A program made the translations under genes and the position numbers. From contig UAVY01000001.1 in the NCBI GenBank assembly GCA_900446925.1, positions 793,824 to 857,823 of the forward strand: a stretch of DNA of 64,000 bases, written 5' to 3'. The stretch comes from Citrobacter koseri. GTDB lineage: Bacteria > Pseudomonadota > Gammaproteobacteria > Enterobacterales > Enterobacteriaceae. The notes under the pieces are model-generated. The model worked only from the letters and a program-made list of their open reading frames with translations, made no database searches and had not been told where the DNA came from. Shown here in pieces: positions 40,102-51,097 of this stretch; within the stretch, counting starts at the first letter, position 1, and the number at the start of each line of letters is the position of its first letter.

Positions 40102-41559
40102 GTGTCTGAACTGTCTCAATTATCTCCACAACCGCTGTGGGATATTTTTGCAAAAATCTGTTCTATTCCTCATCCGTCCTACCATGAAGAGCAGCTCGCT
40201 GAACACATTATGGGCTGGGCCAAAGAGAAAGGTTTCCACGCTGAGCGCGATCGGGTCGGTAATATCCTGATTCGTAAACCTGCCACCGCAGGTATGGAAA
40301 ACCGCAAACCAGTGGTTTTGCAGGCGCACCTGGATATGGTTCCGCAGAAAAACAACGACACCGTACACGACTTCACCAAAGATCCGATCCAGCCTTATAT
40401 TGACGGCGAGTGGGTAAAAGCCCGCGGCACCACGCTGGGCGCGGATAACGGCATTGGTATGGCTTCCGCGCTGGCCGTTCTGGCTGACGACAACGTCGTG
40501 CACGGCCCGCTGGAAGTGCTGCTGACCATGACGGAAGAAGCCGGTATGGACGGCGCATTCGGCCTTCAACCTGGCTGGCTACAGGCCGATATTCTGATCA
40601 ATACCGACTCCGAAGAAGAAGGTGAGATCTACATGGGCTGTGCAGGCGGTATCGATTTTACCTCTAACCTGCCGCTGTCCCGTGAAGCCATTCCGGCGGG
40701 TTTCCAGAGCTTTAAACTGACGCTGAAAGGCCTGAAAGGCGGCCACTCCGGCGGCGAAATCCACGTCGGTCTCGGCAATGCCAACAAGCTGCTGGTGCGC
40801 TTCCTGGCGGATCATGCTGAAGAACTGGGTCTGCGTCTGGTTGATTTCAACGGCGGTACGCTGCGTAACGCTATCCCGCGTGAAGCCTTCGCCACCGTTG
40901 CTGTAGCGGCAGATAACGTCGATGCGCTGAAAACACGGGTGAACGCTTATCAGGAGATCCTGAAAAACGAACTGGCAGAGAAAGAGAAGAATCTGGTGGT
41001 TCTGCTGGAAGCAGCCGCTAACGACAAAGCGGCGCTGACTGCCTCGTCCCGCGATGGCTTTATCCGTCTGCTGAACGCCACGCCAAACGGCGTGATTCGC
41101 AATTCCGACGTAGCGAAAGGCGTGGTTGAGACGTCCCTGAACGTGGGCGTTGTGACCATGACCGACAACAACGTGGAAATCCACTGCCTGATCCGCTCGC
41201 TGATCGACAGCGGTAAAGACTACGTGGTGAGCATGCTGGATTCGCTGGGTAAACTGGCTGGCGCGAAAACCGAAGCAAAAGGCGGCTATCCGGGCTGGCA
41301 GCCAGATGCGAACTCGCCGGTAATGCACCTGGTGCGTGAAACTTACCAGCGTCTGTTCAATAAGACGCCGAACATCCAGATTATTCACGCGGGTCTGGAA
41401 TGCGGTCTGTTCAAAAAACCGTACCCGGATATGGACATGGTCTCTATCGGGCCAACCATTACCGGCCCGCACTCTCCAGATGAGCAGGTTCATATCGAAA
41501 GCGTCGGTCACTACTGGCGGCTTCTGACTGAACTGCTGAAGTCTATTCCGGCGAAGTAA
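40102..41559 (+). CDS. pepD: Cytosolic beta-alanyl-histidine dipeptidase (aminoacyl-histidine dipeptidase) PepD
   Basis: M20-family zinc dipeptidase with broad specificity, including carnosine. The GTG at 40102, preceded by AAGGAGA, is chosen as the start because it gives 485 residues, as in E. coli. Metal motifs are LQAHLDMVPQKN (His, Asp), GADNGIGMA, EEAGMDGA (Glu), and the C-terminal IIHAGLECGLF and SIGPTITGPHSPDEQV. The gene is intact and stands alone, divergent from gpt. Confidence 0.97.
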   Translation: MSELSQLSPQPLWDIFAKICSIPHPSYHEEQLAEHIMGWAKEKGFHAERDRVGNILIRKPATAGMENRKPVVLQAHLDMVPQKNNDTVHDFTKDPIQPYIDGEWVKARGTTLGADNGIGMASALAVLADDNVVHGPLEVLLTMTEEAGMDGAFGLQPGWLQADILINTDSEEEGEIYMGCAGGIDFTSNLPLSREAIPAGFQSFKLTLKGLKGGHSGGEIHVGLGNANKLLVRFLADHAEELGLRLVDFNGGTLRNAIPREAFATVAVAADNVDALKTRVNAYQEILKNELAEKEKNLVVLLEAAANDKAALTASSRDGFIRLLNATPNGVIRNSDVAKGVVETSLNVGVVTMTDNNVEIHCLIRSLIDSGKDYVVSMLDSLGKLAGAKTEAKGGYPGWQPDANSPVMHLVRETYQRLFNKTPNIQIIHAGLECGLFKKPYPDMDMVSIGPTITGPHSPDEQVHIESVGHYWRLLTELLKSIPAK

Positions 41560-41575
41560 GTCGCTACGAAACATT

Positions 41576-41650
41576 GCCGGATGGCGGCGTAAACGCCTTA
41601 TCCGGCCTACACGCTGATTTGTAGGCCGGATAAGCGCAGCGCCATCCGGC
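41576..41650. repeat. REP/BIME element after pepD
   Basis: A pair of inverted REP units (GCCGGATGGCGGCG and mirror GCGCCATCCGGC) sits between the ends of convergent pepD and dinB. Confidence 0.85.
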
Positions 41651-41662
41651 AATACATCAAAG

Positions 41663-42718
41663 TCACAGCCCCAGCAGAAGCTGTCTTTCCAGTTGTGGGT
41701 CCAGTAGCGTAACGTGTAACCCTACCAGCCGCACGCCCCGCCCTCCCCGCCGCTCATTCCAGGTTTTACGCGCCGTCGTGATTAAATCGTCCTTGCTTAA
41801 ACGCGGCCAGACGTGCTCCTGAGTGGTCAACTGGAAATCGTTAAATTTTAATTTAACCCCCTGGCGGGCGATGAGCAGGTCAGGCTTCACTTTTGCCAGC
41901 CGCCTTTCCAGCTCTGGATATAACCGCTCAATGATCGCCTCGCATTCCGCCATTCGTGAATATCCTCCGCCAGCGTACGTTCAACGCCTATCGATTTACC
42001 GCAGTCTTTCATTGTTTACATCCCGCTCATCAATCCCCTGGCTACGCTCCATAACACGCGGGCAAACTTACCAAAGCGCTTGAGTAACATCGCCAGATCG
42101 TACTTTTGCACGTCTTCACAGGTACGCAGCCCCATCGTTTCCAGCCTGGCCGCAGACACTTTTACCCACCCCCGGAATTTTCCCCAGCGGTAAGGTTTTG
42201 AGAAACTCAGGAACATCGGCGGGGGTAATCACATATTGCCCATTCGGTTTATTAAGATCAGAAGCAATTTTTGCCAGAAACTTAACCGGAGCAATACCTG
42301 CTGATGCGGTGAGCTGGAGTTCGTTAAAAATCGTCTGACGGATTTCCTGAGCGATAAGCGTGGCGGAGCCGTGGCAATAAGTGCTGTCGGTAACGTCCAG
42401 ATAAGCTTCATCCAGCGAAAGCGGCTCTATACGCGAAGTATAGCGAGAGAAGATTTCACGGATATGCTGCGACGCTTCTTTATACGCCTCAAACCGCCCC
42501 GGCAATAGCGTGAGGTGCGGGCAAAGCTTAAGCGCCATACCGGTCGGCATCGCGCTGCGCACGCCAAATTTGCGGGCGGGATAATTTGCCGTACTGATAA
42601 CGCCCCTGCGCTCGCGGCTGCCGCCGATAGCAATGGGAATATCACGCAGGGCCGGGTTATCGCGCATTTCAACCGCCGCGTAAAAACAGTCCATATCAAC
42701 ATGTATGATTTTGCGCAT
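41663..42718 (-). CDS. dinB: DNA polymerase IV DinB (apparent frameshifts)
   Basis: Y-family translesion polymerase. [33 protein letters not shown] carries the first catalytic Asp. [21 protein letters not shown] has the second acidic cluster. After frame changes near 42160, 42010 and 41950 come [27 protein letters not shown] and little-finger segments ([47 protein letters not shown]). The C-terminal clamp motif is QLLLGL. Total length of 351 residues matches E. coli. A perfect LexA box precedes it. Confidence 0.9.
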
Positions 42719-42735
42719 GGCTCACCTCTGCAATA

Positions 42736-42751
42736 CTGTTTAAGTATACAG
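42736..42751. promoter_or_regulatory. LexA box of dinB
   Basis: CTGTTTAAGTATACAG is a perfect CTGT-N8-ACAG SOS box 18 bp upstream of the dinB ATG. Confidence 0.9.
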
Positions 42752-42989
42752 TATATTTTGTATTGTGAGAAGCGAGTGGAAATTAAGCCGCGGCAGAATG
42801 CGCCGGGTTCTGACTGCCTTGACGGCTAAATTTCAGTATAAAGAGAAACTAAATTGTAAACGCATCGCCTGGGGCTTGCGAAAAACTGCCGTGGTGATAA
42901 TGTGAGCGCACCAAATACGGATTAGTCTGATTTGGGGACTCTGTTTGCCGTTCTGGCGTGTGTAACCGTTTTATCAAGGAATAAGCAGT

Positions 42990-43730
42990 ATGCGTAAAAT
43001 CGCATTTTTTCTTGCGATGCTTCTGATCCCGTGCGTCTCATTTGCCGGTTTGCTAAGCAGTAGCAGCCCAACCACGCCAGTCAGTAAAGAATATAAGCAG
43101 CAGTTGATGGGGTCGCCTGTCTATATTCAGATCTTTAAAGAAGAGCGTACGCTCGATCTGTACGTCAAGATGGGTGAGCAATATCAATTGCTCGACAGCT
43201 ACAAAATTTGCAACTATTCCGGTGGCTTAGGCCCCAAACAGCGCCAGGGTGACTTTAAAAGCCCGGAAGGTTTTTACAGCGTCCAGCGTAATCAGCTCAA
43301 ACCGGACAGCCGTTTCTATAAGGCCATTAATATCGGTTTTCCGAACGCCTATGACCGCGCACACGGTTATGAAGGTAAGTATCTGATGATCCACGGCGCC
43401 TGCGTCTCCGTCGGTTGCTATGCCATGACCGACAGCGGCATTGATGAGATTTTCCAGTTTGTAACCGGCGCCCTGGTATTCGGGCAATCCAGCGTACAGG
43501 TGAGCATCTATCCCTTCCGCATGACCGATGCAAATATGCAGCGCCATAAGTATTCGTATTACAAAGATTTCTGGACGCAGCTAAAACCGGGCTACGACTA
43601 CTTTGAGCAAACCCGTAAGCCACCAACGGTTTCCGTTGTTGATGGCCGTTACGTGGTCAGCAAACCGTTGAGCCATGAAGTGGTTCAGCCACAGCTGGCG
43701 TCAAACTATACGCTCCCCGAGACAAAATAA
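42990..43730 (+). CDS. yafK: L,D-transpeptidase-family peptidoglycan-lipoprotein amidase YafK (DpaA/LdtF)
   Basis: Periplasmic YkuD-fold protein, 246 residues, intact. Signal peptide MRKIAFFLAMLLIPCVSFA. The catalytic motif is MIHGACVSVGCYAMTD (His, Ser, Gly and nucleophilic Cys at about residues 133-147). In E. coli, YafK cuts the bond that links Braun lipoprotein to peptidoglycan. Its 3' end overlaps the convergent yafJ by 30 bp. Confidence 0.92.
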   Translation: MRKIAFFLAMLLIPCVSFAGLLSSSSPTTPVSKEYKQQLMGSPVYIQIFKEERTLDLYVKMGEQYQLLDSYKICNYSGGLGPKQRQGDFKSPEGFYSVQRNQLKPDSRFYKAINIGFPNAYDRAHGYEGKYLMIHGACVSVGCYAMTDSGIDEIFQFVTGALVFGQSSVQVSIYPFRMTDANMQRHKYSYYKDFWTQLKPGYDYFEQTRKPPTVSVVDGRYVVSKPLSHEVVQPQLASNYTLPETK

Positions 43731-44477
43731 TCGCCATTCGCCTGGCATAATCTTTTGCCAGGTTTCATTTCCCGTCAGCGGCTGCGTTGCAATCACGGTA
43801 ACCACATCATTCGGTGTGGTTTGTGAACTGAAGTCGATTTCCACATCCTGGTCCAACAGCGTGGCAACGCCAAACGGCGCGCGGCGGGTGATCCAGAATA
43901 AATTGGTCGAGCAATAGGCCATAACATAGCGCCCGTCCTGACAGCAGCATGTTGAAGACACCTTTCTTACGGAGTTCTTCTGCCAGCGTCGCAAATATAT
44001 TTAAATACCGCCATCATATTGGCCCGGCGTGCGCGGATAACGCTGCGTCAGCTTATGCAGCAGCCAGCAGAACGCTTTTTCGCTGTCCGTCTCACCAACC
44101 GGGGCGAAAATTACCGGTTTCAAGCGATTTGTAGCCGTTGAGCTGCCCCGTTATGCGCATACGTCCAGTTACGCCCCCCAAAGCTCACGGGTAAACGGAT
44201 GCGTATTTTCCAGCACCACTTCCCCACGATTCGCCTGGCGAATATGGGCAACGACGGAACAGGATTTGATGGGATAGTCTTTGCACCAGTCTGGCGATGG
44301 GCGAATTAAAACTGGGTTGCGGATCTTTAAACGTGCGGACACCCTTTACCTTCATAAAACGTAATGCCCCAGCCGTCTTTGTGCGGCCCGGTTCCTCCAC
44401 CACGCTGAACCAGCCCGGTGGAAACTAAAGCAAATATCGGTTGGCACATTGGCGCTCATCCCGAGCAGTTCGCACAT
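43701..44477 (-). CDS. yafJ: Class II glutamine amidotransferase-family protein YafJ (apparent frameshifts)
   Basis: Ntn-hydrolase-fold protein. The ATG at 44475-44477 starts MCEL, with Cys2 as the likely nucleophile. Segments [96 protein letters not shown] appear in separate frames, with breaks near 44400, 44345, 44290 and 43940-44180. The length fits the 255-residue E. coli protein. Its substrate is unknown. The number of breaks makes real decay possible. Confidence 0.8.
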
Positions 44478-44504
44478 ACATCACCTACCTTAAAACGCTG
44501 AACC

Positions 44505-44582
44505 GCCTGATGGCGCTGCGCTTATCAGGCCTGGACAAATCAAATGCAGGCCGGATAAGACGCTTTAACGTCATCATCCGGC
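44505..44582. repeat. REP element between yafJ and gmhA
   Basis: Inverted REP-like units (GCCTGATGGCGCTGCGCTTATCAGGCC and CAGGCCGGATAAGACG...CATCCGGC, the outer 20 bases of each being the conserved part) lie in the gap between the two minus-strand genes. Confidence 0.75.
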
Positions 44583-44607
44583 AAAAACACAGTAAAGAAT
44601 TATCCGC

Positions 44608-45186
44608 TTACTTAACCATCTCTTTTTCGATCAATTGGATCAGGATATGAATCACTTTGATATGGATTTCCTGAATACGATCAGCATAACCGAAATGCGG
44701 CACGCGAATTTCAATATCCGCCGTCCCTGCCATTTTACCGCCGTCTTTCCCGGTCAGGGTGATGACTTTCATTCCCTTCTCGCGTGCTGCGGCAATCGCT
44801 TTAATCACGTTACCAGAGTTGCCCGAAGTTGAGATCCCTAACAGCACATCCCCTTCACGGCCAACCGCTTCAACGTAGCGGAGAAAACATAGTCGTAACC
44901 AAAATCATTACTGACACAGGAGATATGGCTGACGTCAGAAATAGCGATCGCCGGGGTAGCCTGGACGGTTTTCGCGGTAGCGACCGGTCAGCTCTTCGGC
45001 AAAATGCATCGCGTCGCAATGAGAGCCGCCGTTACCGCAGGAAAGTACCTTGCCACCCGCTTTAAAACTGTCTGCCAGCAGGACCGCCGCGCGCTGAATA
45101 GCGTGAATATTGGCTTCATCTTTTAAAAAATTGGCCAGCGTTTCCGCCGCTTCGTTCAGTTCGTTACGAATAAGATCCTGGTACAT
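44608..45186 (-). CDS. gmhA: Sedoheptulose-7-phosphate isomerase GmhA (apparent frameshifts)
   Basis: First step of ADP-heptose synthesis for the LPS inner core. The SIS-domain protein starts [78 protein letters not shown] (catalytic and phosphate-binding residues in the NGGSHCD loop). It continues [63 protein letters not shown]. Two frame changes near 44960 and 44880 offset each other, giving the normal 192 residues. Loss would produce deep-rough LPS. Confidence 0.92.
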
Positions 45187-45384
45187 GAGGATATCCTTCA
45201 GCATGAATGTAATTGACAGATGCAGTGTACCGGATAGCGCAGAAAGCGAGAAGCACAAGCCACAGGAATGCCGCTGGCTTTTGATTTTTTGTGCCGGTGA
45301 AAACGGCAACAATGTGAGCTTCGTTGTAATTATTTTGTAAACACATTGCTAAAAGAAATGACATCCACTACAACCATATCATCA

Positions 45385-45401
45385 CAAGTGGTCAGACCTC
45401 C
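45385..45401. promoter_or_regulatory. FadR operator upstream of fadE
   Basis: AAGTGGTCAGACCTCCT matches the FadR site core (TGGTC-N-GACC-like) known at E. coli fadE, 24 bp before the ATG. It implies repression that is relieved by long-chain acyl-CoA. Confidence 0.7.
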
Positions 45402-45424
45402 TACAAGCAAGGGAGCTTTTCGTT

Positions 45425-47872
45425 ATGATGATTTTGAGTATTCTCGCAACGGTTGTTCTGCTCGGCGCGCTGTTTTATCACCGCGTGAGCTTATTCCTCA
45501 GCAGCCTGATTTTACTCGCATGGACAGCCGCGCTGGGCGTTGCTGGCCTGTGGTCTATCTGGGTGCTGGTTCCTCTGGCCATTATCCTCGTACCGTTTAA
45601 CGTTACGCCGATGCGTAAGTCGATGATCTCTGCGCCAGCGTTTCGTAGCTTCCGTAAAGTGATGCCGCCGATGTCGCGCACGGAGAAAGAGGCCATTGAT
45701 GCCGGTACAACATGGTGGGAAGGCGATCTCTTCCAGGGCAAACCTGACTGGAAAAAATTGCACAACTATCCGCAACCGCATCTGACTGCTGAAGAACAGG
45801 CGTTCCTGGATGGCCCGGTAGAAGAAGCCTGCCGTATGGCGAATGATTTCCAGATCACGCACGAATTAGCCGATCTGCCGCCGGAGCTGTGGGACTACCT
45901 GAAAGAGCATCGCTTCTTCGCGATGATCATCAAGAAAGAGTACGGCGGCCTGGAGTTTTCGGCGTATGCGCAGTCTCGCGTGCTGCAAAAACTCTCCGGC
46001 GTTTCCGGGATTCTGGCGATTACCGTGGGCGTGCCTAACTCATTAGGCCCAGGTGAACTGCTGCAACACTACGGTACTGAAGAGCAGAAAAACCATTACC
46101 TGCCGCGTCTGGCGCGTGGTCAGGAGATCCCTTGCTTCGCGCTGACCAGCCCGGAAGCGGGCTCCGATGCGGGCGCAATTCCTGATACCGGCGTCGTCTG
46201 CATGGGCGAATGGCAAGGCCAGCAGGTGCTGGGTATGCGCCTGACCTGGAACAAACGTTACATTACGCTGGCCCCTATCGCGACCGTGCTGGGCCTGGCC
46301 TTTAAACTCTCTGACCCGGAAAAACTGCTGGGTGGCGAAGAAGAATTGGGTATCACCTGTGCGCTGATCCCGACCTCAACGCCTGGCGTCGAAATTGGTC
46401 GCCGTCACTTCCCACTGAACGTACCGTTCCAGAACGGGCCTACGCACGGCAAAGATATCTTTGTGCCGATCGACTACATCATTGGCGGGCCGAAGATGGC
46501 AGGCCAGGGCTGGCGTATGCTGGTGGAATGCCTGTCGGTAGGCCGTGGTATCACGCTGCCGTCCAACTCGACCGGCGGGGTTAAATCCGTCGCGCTGGCA
46601 ACCGGGGCATATGCCCATATTCGTCGCCAGTTCAAAATCTCTATCGGCAAGATGGAAGGTATTGAAGAGGCGCTGGCGCGCATTGCCGGTAACGCCTACG
46701 TAATGGACGCCGCAGCGTCGCTGATTACCTACGGCATTATGCAGGGTGAAAAACCGGCGGTGCTGTCAGCTATCGTCAAGTACCACTGTACCCATCGCGG
46801 CCAGCAGTCCATCATCGACGCAATGGACATTACCGGTGGTAAAGGCATTATGCTCGGCGAAAGCAACTTCCTGGCGCGTTCTTACCAGGGGGCGCCTATC
46901 GCCATCACCGTTGAAGGTGCGAATATCCTGACCCGCAGCATGATGATCTTCGGTCAGGGGGCGATTCGCTGTCATCCGTATGTTCTGGAAGAGATGGCCG
47001 CCGCGCAAAGCAACGATGTGAATGCGTTCGACAATCTGCTGTTTAAACATATCGGCCATGTCGGTAGCAACAAAGTACGCAGCTTCTGGCTCGGTCTGAC
47101 CCGCGGCCTGACCAGCTACACCCCGACCAGCGACGCAACGAAACGTTATTACCAGCACCTTAACCGACTGAGCGCCAACCTGGCCCTGCTGTCTGATGTC
47201 TCAATGGCGGTGTTGGGCGGTAGCCTGAAACGTCGTGAACGTATCTCCGCACGCCTGGGCGATATTTTAAGCCAGCTGTATCTGGCCTCCGCCGTGCTGA
47301 AACGCTATGACGATGAAGGCCGTAACGAAGCCGATCTGCCGCTGGTGCACTGGGGCGTACAGGATGCGTTGTATCAGGCGGAGCAAGCGATGGATGAACT
47401 GCTGCAAAACTTCCCGAACCGTTTTGTTGCGGGTCTGCTGAACGTGGTGATCTTCCCAACCGGTCGTCACTACCTTGCCCCTTCCGACAAGCTGGATCAT
47501 AAGGTCGCGCAGATTCTACAAGTACCGAGCGCAACCCGTTCACGTATCGGTCGCGGTCAATACCTGACGCCGAGCGAGCATAACCCGGTCGGCTTGCTGG
47601 AAGAAGCGCTGCTGGACGTGATAGCGGCAGATCCTATCCACCAGCGGATCTGCAAAGAGCTGGGTAAAAATCTGCCGTTTACCCGTCTGGATGAACTGGC
47701 GCATAACGCGCTGGCAAAAGGGCTGATTGATAACGATGAAGCCGCCATTCTGGTGAAAGCGGAAGAAAGCCGTCTGCGCAGCATTAACGTTGATGATTTT
47801 GATGCCGACGCGCTGGCGACTCAGCCGGTAAAGTTGCCAGAGAAGCAAGTGCGTAAAGTAGAAGCCGCTTAA
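45425..47872 (+). CDS. fadE: Acyl-CoA dehydrogenase FadE
   Basis: First oxidation step of fatty-acid beta-oxidation, FAD-dependent. An intact 815-residue protein. The N-terminus has two hydrophobic segments ([33 protein letters not shown]), suggesting membrane association. The dehydrogenase core starts near residue 120: [20 protein letters not shown], then [20 protein letters not shown] and [39 protein letters not shown], which holds the catalytic glutamate. It is divergent from gmhA and preceded by a FadR site. Confidence 0.97.
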   Translation: MMILSILATVVLLGALFYHRVSLFLSSLILLAWTAALGVAGLWSIWVLVPLAIILVPFNVTPMRKSMISAPAFRSFRKVMPPMSRTEKEAIDAGTTWWEGDLFQGKPDWKKLHNYPQPHLTAEEQAFLDGPVEEACRMANDFQITHELADLPPELWDYLKEHRFFAMIIKKEYGGLEFSAYAQSRVLQKLSGVSGILAITVGVPNSLGPGELLQHYGTEEQKNHYLPRLARGQEIPCFALTSPEAGSDAGAIPDTGVVCMGEWQGQQVLGMRLTWNKRYITLAPIATVLGLAFKLSDPEKLLGGEEELGITCALIPTSTPGVEIGRRHFPLNVPFQNGPTHGKDIFVPIDYIIGGPKMAGQGWRMLVECLSVGRGITLPSNSTGGVKSVALATGAYAHIRRQFKISIGKMEGIEEALARIAGNAYVMDAAASLITYGIMQGEKPAVLSAIVKYHCTHRGQQSIIDAMDITGGKGIMLGESNFLARSYQGAPIAITVEGANILTRSMMIFGQGAIRCHPYVLEEMAAAQSNDVNAFDNLLFKHIGHVGSNKVRSFWLGLTRGLTSYTPTSDATKRYYQHLNRLSANLALLSDVSMAVLGGSLKRRERISARLGDILSQLYLASAVLKRYDDEGRNEADLPLVHWGVQDALYQAEQAMDELLQNFPNRFVAGLLNVVIFPTGRHYLAPSDKLDHKVAQILQVPSATRSRIGRGQYLTPSEHNPVGLLEEALLDVIAADPIHQRICKELGKNLPFTRLDELAHNALAKGLIDNDEAAILVKAEESRLRSINVDDFDADALATQPVKLPEKQVRKVEAA

Positions 47873-47889
47873 TCCTCATCTCCCCTGAA

Positions 47890-47915
47890 AGCCCCGCTTC
47901 TGCGGGGCTTTTTAT
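47890..47915 (+). terminator. fadE terminator
   Basis: AGCCCCGC-TTCT-GCGGGGCT is followed by TTTTTATT, a strong rho-independent terminator 17 bp after the fadE stop. Confidence 0.9.
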
Positions 47916-47979
47916 TGCCACATTTTCGTTGATGCTCATGCTACAGTGTAAAAATGCTGTTCAACGAGGAGCCCCGATC

Positions 47980-48749
47980 GTGCCTGGTTTGAAAATTACC
48001 CTGTTGCAACAACCGCTGGTCTGGATGGACGGTCCGGCCAATTTACGTCATTTTGACAGACTGCTGGAAACCATCACCGGACGTGACGTCATTGTTTTAC
48101 CTGAAATGTTTACCACCGGTTTTACGATGGAAGCCGCACTTCAGTCACTCCCGCAAGAAGATGCGATCGACTGGATGCAGGCCAAAGCACAACAGACTGA
48201 TGCCCTGATTGCGGGCAGCGCTGCGTTGCAAACCGAACGTGGCCCGGTAAACCGTTTTTTACTGGTTGAACCTGACGGCAACGTTCATTGCTATGATAAA
48301 CGCCATCTGTTCCGCATGGCGGATGAACATCATCATTACCAGGCGGGCGATAAACGTGTTGTCGTTGAATGGCGCGGCTGGCGTATTCTGCCGTTAGTGT
48401 GTTATGACCTGCGTTTTCCGGTATGGTCCCGCAATCTTAATGATTATGACCTGGCGCTGTATGTAGCAAACTGGCCTGCTCCACGTTCGCTACACTGGCA
48501 GGCGCTGCTCACCGCACGCGCGATTGAAAACCAGGCCTATGTAGCAGGCTGCAACCGTGTTGGCACTGACGGCAACGGGCACCATTACCGTGGGGACAGT
48601 CGGGTGATTAACCCGCAAGGAGAGATTATCGCCACCGCCGAACCACATCAGGCGACACGTATTGATGCAGACCTGTCGCTCACCGGCGTTACGGGAATAC
48701 CGCGAGAAATTTCCGGCATGGCAGGACGCCGACCCATTCACGTTACGCT
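47980..48749 (+). CDS. yafV: Omega-amidase YafV, carbon-nitrogen hydrolase family (apparent frameshift near C-terminus)
   Basis: Nitrilase-superfamily enzyme acting on 2-oxoglutaramate-type amides. GTG 47980 is chosen as the start (E. coli begins MPGLKITLLQQPL); an upstream frame from 47929 is not conserved. The catalytic triad is visible: Glu in VIVLPEMFTTGF, Lys in CYDKRHLF, Cys in LPLVCYDLRFPVW. One extra G near 48687 alters the end; the expected EYREKFPAWQDADPFTLR* finishes at 48749. Here yafV directly follows fadE with no ivy gene between them, unlike E. coli. Confidence 0.9.
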
Positions 48750-48830
48750 GATGATTGTTCATCCTTCTCTGCAACGATTCTGGCATTTCTACAGAGAAGG
48801 ATAATTTTTGTTGAAGGCTAAAAACGACGA

Positions 48831-48858
48831 AAGCCTGAATCATTTCTGATTCAGGCTT
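48831..48858. terminator. Hairpin terminator between yafV and aspV
   Basis: AAGCCTGAATCA/TGATTCAGGCTT is an extended stem with A- and T-rich flanks, and can serve both yafV and the minus-strand tRNA. Confidence 0.8.
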
Positions 48859-48867
48859 TCTGAATAG

Positions 48868-48945
48868 TGGCGGAACGGACGGGACTCGAACCCGCGACCC
48901 CCCTGCGTGACAGGCAGGTATTCTAACCAACTGAACTACCGCTCC
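48868..48945 (-). tRNA. aspV: tRNA-Asp (anticodon GUC), with one extra G
   Basis: The sequence is that of tRNA-Asp (acceptor GGAGCGG, anticodon GTC, encoded CCA) but is 78 nt long. The other copy at 56470 has 77 nt. The extra base is in the G-run of the anticodon stem/variable loop (six G instead of five). Inference: a homopolymer read error, since such an insertion would disturb the fold. Confidence 0.92.
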
Positions 48946-49078
48946 GCGTTGTGTTCCTCTTGGGAACGAAGCGCATATTACGGATTGCCTCGCACCTCGT
49001 CAACGGTTTTTCTCACGTTTTGAATCGTTTGCTGTAAAAATCACCCGGACGGCTATTTTTACGTCGTAAAACCCCGAA

Positions 49079-49819
49079 TTACGCCCGCCAGAGGCAACTT
49101 CCGCCTTTCTTCTGCACCAGGTCGAGACGCGACTCATGCGCCATCAGCTCTTCATCAGTCGCTAAAACAACGCGTAACTTGCTGGCCTGGCGGACAATAC
49201 GCTGGATTGTCGCTTCACCCTGCTGCTGCTGTGTTTCCCCTTCCATTGAGAAGGCCATCGACGTTTGCCCGCCGGTCATCGCCAGATAGACATCGGCCAG
49301 AATCTGGGCATCGAGCAATGCGCCGTGCAGCGTACGTTTGCTGTTATCTATCTCATAGCGTGAACAAAGCGCATCAAGGCTGTTACGCTTGCCGGGGAAC
49401 ATCCTCCTCGCCAGCGCCAGGCTATCGGTGATTTTGCAGAACTCGCTTGTTTTCGGAATACCACGACTGAGCTTGGCGAACTCATAATCCATAAAGCCGA
49501 TATCAAACGATGCGTTATGGATCACCAGTTCCGCGCCACGGATATACTCCAGGAAGTCGTCAACCACATCGGCAAAAACGGGTTTATCAAGCAGAAATTC
49601 ATCCGCAATACCGTGTACGCCGAACGCTTCCGGGTCCACCAGTCGGTCCGGTTTTAGATAGACGTGGAAGTTATTGCCGGTAAGGCGGCGGTTCACGACC
49701 TCGACTGCACCGATCTCAATGATCTTATGGCCTTCGTAGTGGGCGCCGATCTGGTTCATACCGGTGGTTTCGGTATCGAGGACGATCTGTCGTGTAATTG
49801 CAGTGCTCATAGCGGTCAT
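49079..49819 (-). CDS. dnaQ: DNA polymerase III epsilon subunit (proofreading exonuclease) DnaQ
   Basis: 3'-5' DEDDh exonuclease of the replicase. An intact 246-residue frame: Exo [14 protein letters not shown] (Asp, Glu), Exo [19 protein letters not shown] (Asp), Exo III with the general-base His and Asp in [18 protein letters not shown]. The C-terminal tail binds the alpha subunit. The alternative start MSTAITRQ at residue 4 (E. coli start) may be the real one. It is divergent from rnhA with overlapping promoters. Confidence 0.97.
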   Translation of the reverse strand: MTAMSTAITRQIVLDTETTGMNQIGAHYEGHKIIEIGAVEVVNRRLTGNNFHVYLKPDRLVDPEAFGVHGIADEFLLDKPVFADVVDDFLEYIRGAELVIHNASFDIGFMDYEFAKLSRGIPKTSEFCKITDSLALARRMFPGKRNSLDALCSRYEIDNSKRTLHGALLDAQILADVYLAMTGGQTSMAFSMEGETQQQQGEATIQRIVRQASKLRVVLATDEELMAHESRLDLVQKKGGSCLWRA

Positions 49820-49874
49820 TTATGTCAGACTTGTCGTTTTACGATCGATTTCAATTACAGGAAGTCTACCAGAG

Positions 49875-50343
49875 ATGCTTAAACAGGTAGAGATTTTCAC
49901 CGATGGTTCTTGCCTGGGAAATCCAGGTCCAGGTGGTTACGGCGCTATTTTACGCTATCGCGGCCATGAAAAAACCTTTAGCGAAGGATATAGCCTCACA
50001 ACTAACAATCGCATGGAGCTTATGGCGGCCATCCGTCGCGCTGGAAGCGTTAAAAGAACATTGTGAAGTTACATTAAGCACGGACAGCCAGTATGTCCGC
50101 CAGGGAATTACGCAATGGATCCACAACTGGAAAAAGCGCGGCTGGAAAACAGCAGAGAAAAAGCCGGTAAAGAATGTCGATCTCTGGAAGCGCCTTGATG
50201 CCGCGCTGGGCCAACATCAAATCAAATGGGAATGGGTAAAAGGCCATGCCGGCCATCCTGAAAACGAACGTTGCGATGAGCTGGCGCGTGCGGCAGCGAT
50301 GAATCCTACGCAGGAAGACGTTGGCTATCAGGCAGAGGCTTAA
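49875..50343 (+). CDS. rnhA: Ribonuclease HI RnhA (apparent frameshift)
   Basis: Endonuclease degrading RNA in RNA-DNA hybrids. [39 protein letters not shown] carries Asp10. MELMAAI has Glu48. After one extra C near 50033, the sequence continues [24 protein letters not shown] (Asp70), then [19 protein letters not shown] (His124, Asp134). Corrected length is 155 residues, as in E. coli. The stop overlaps the convergent yafS stop by 4 bp. Confidence 0.95.
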
Positions 50344-51064
50344 GCGTCTGGCTTACGGTATTGCCGGGTCGCGCCCACGGCCTGGCGAATCCGCGCTTTG
50401 CTTTTATTTTGTTTCATCGGGTTAAGCGTAAGCGGGATGGTTCGCTTACGCGCCACAATCAGTTGCAGGCAGCCCAGCGCCGGAATATGCGTGCTCAGCA
50501 GCTTTCCCCCCTTGCTTTGACCAGGGTAAAACATGAAAACGGCTGTAGTGCAGCACTTCAAAATTCAATAATGAGAGCCAGTCCAGTTGGCGCATCAGCG
50601 TAAACATCCGGCTGTTATAAGGTGAAGATTTACGCAAGACGGGCACCAGCTTACGCAGGCCCATCAGGCTAATCGGGTTAAAACCACTCAAAACCAGCCA
50701 GCCATCATCAATTAACACCCGGTCGGCTTCACGCAGTAACCGATGTGGGTCGACGCACCACGGTAGCGTATGCGCCAACAGACAAACATCAACAGACTTA
50801 TCGGCAAAGGGAAGATGTAAGGGATCGGCCTGAACCTGGACGGGCGCGCCTTGCAGGGAAATATTGACTTGATGAGAAACGGCGCACGCTTCAGAGTTGA
50901 TTTCTGCGCTTAAATTACCAATTTTAAGCAAATGAAAACCATACATTTTGGCGAACCACGGGTTAAGCTGATGCTCCAGCGCCTCACGATAGTATTCACC
51001 CCCAGGGCAAATCGCCCCAGCGATGGGGAGCTATGACTGTTTGAGGGATCCTTGCCGGTTTCAT
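50340..51064 (-). CDS. yafS: SAM-dependent methyltransferase-like protein YafS (apparent frameshifts)
   Basis: Uncharacterised class I methyltransferase. The ATG at 51062-51064 gives [10 protein letters not shown], with one extra G near 51000. The core is [79 protein letters not shown] second break near 50540 leads to the [44 protein letters not shown] end. Corrected length is about 240 residues. Substrate unknown. It is divergent from gloB. Confidence 0.88.
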
Positions 51065-51097
51065 CACAACCTTCCGCTACGCACTAAGAGGTAATTT

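Noticed and set aside
40120..41652. Long antisense frame opposite pepD (357 codons)
   Set aside because: A typical shadow of GC-rich coding sequence; pepD is intact and well conserved.
47873..47979. Possible ivy (lysozyme inhibitor) gene between fadE and yafV
   Set aside because: Only 107 bp, occupied by the fadE terminator and the yafV leader; the gene is absent.
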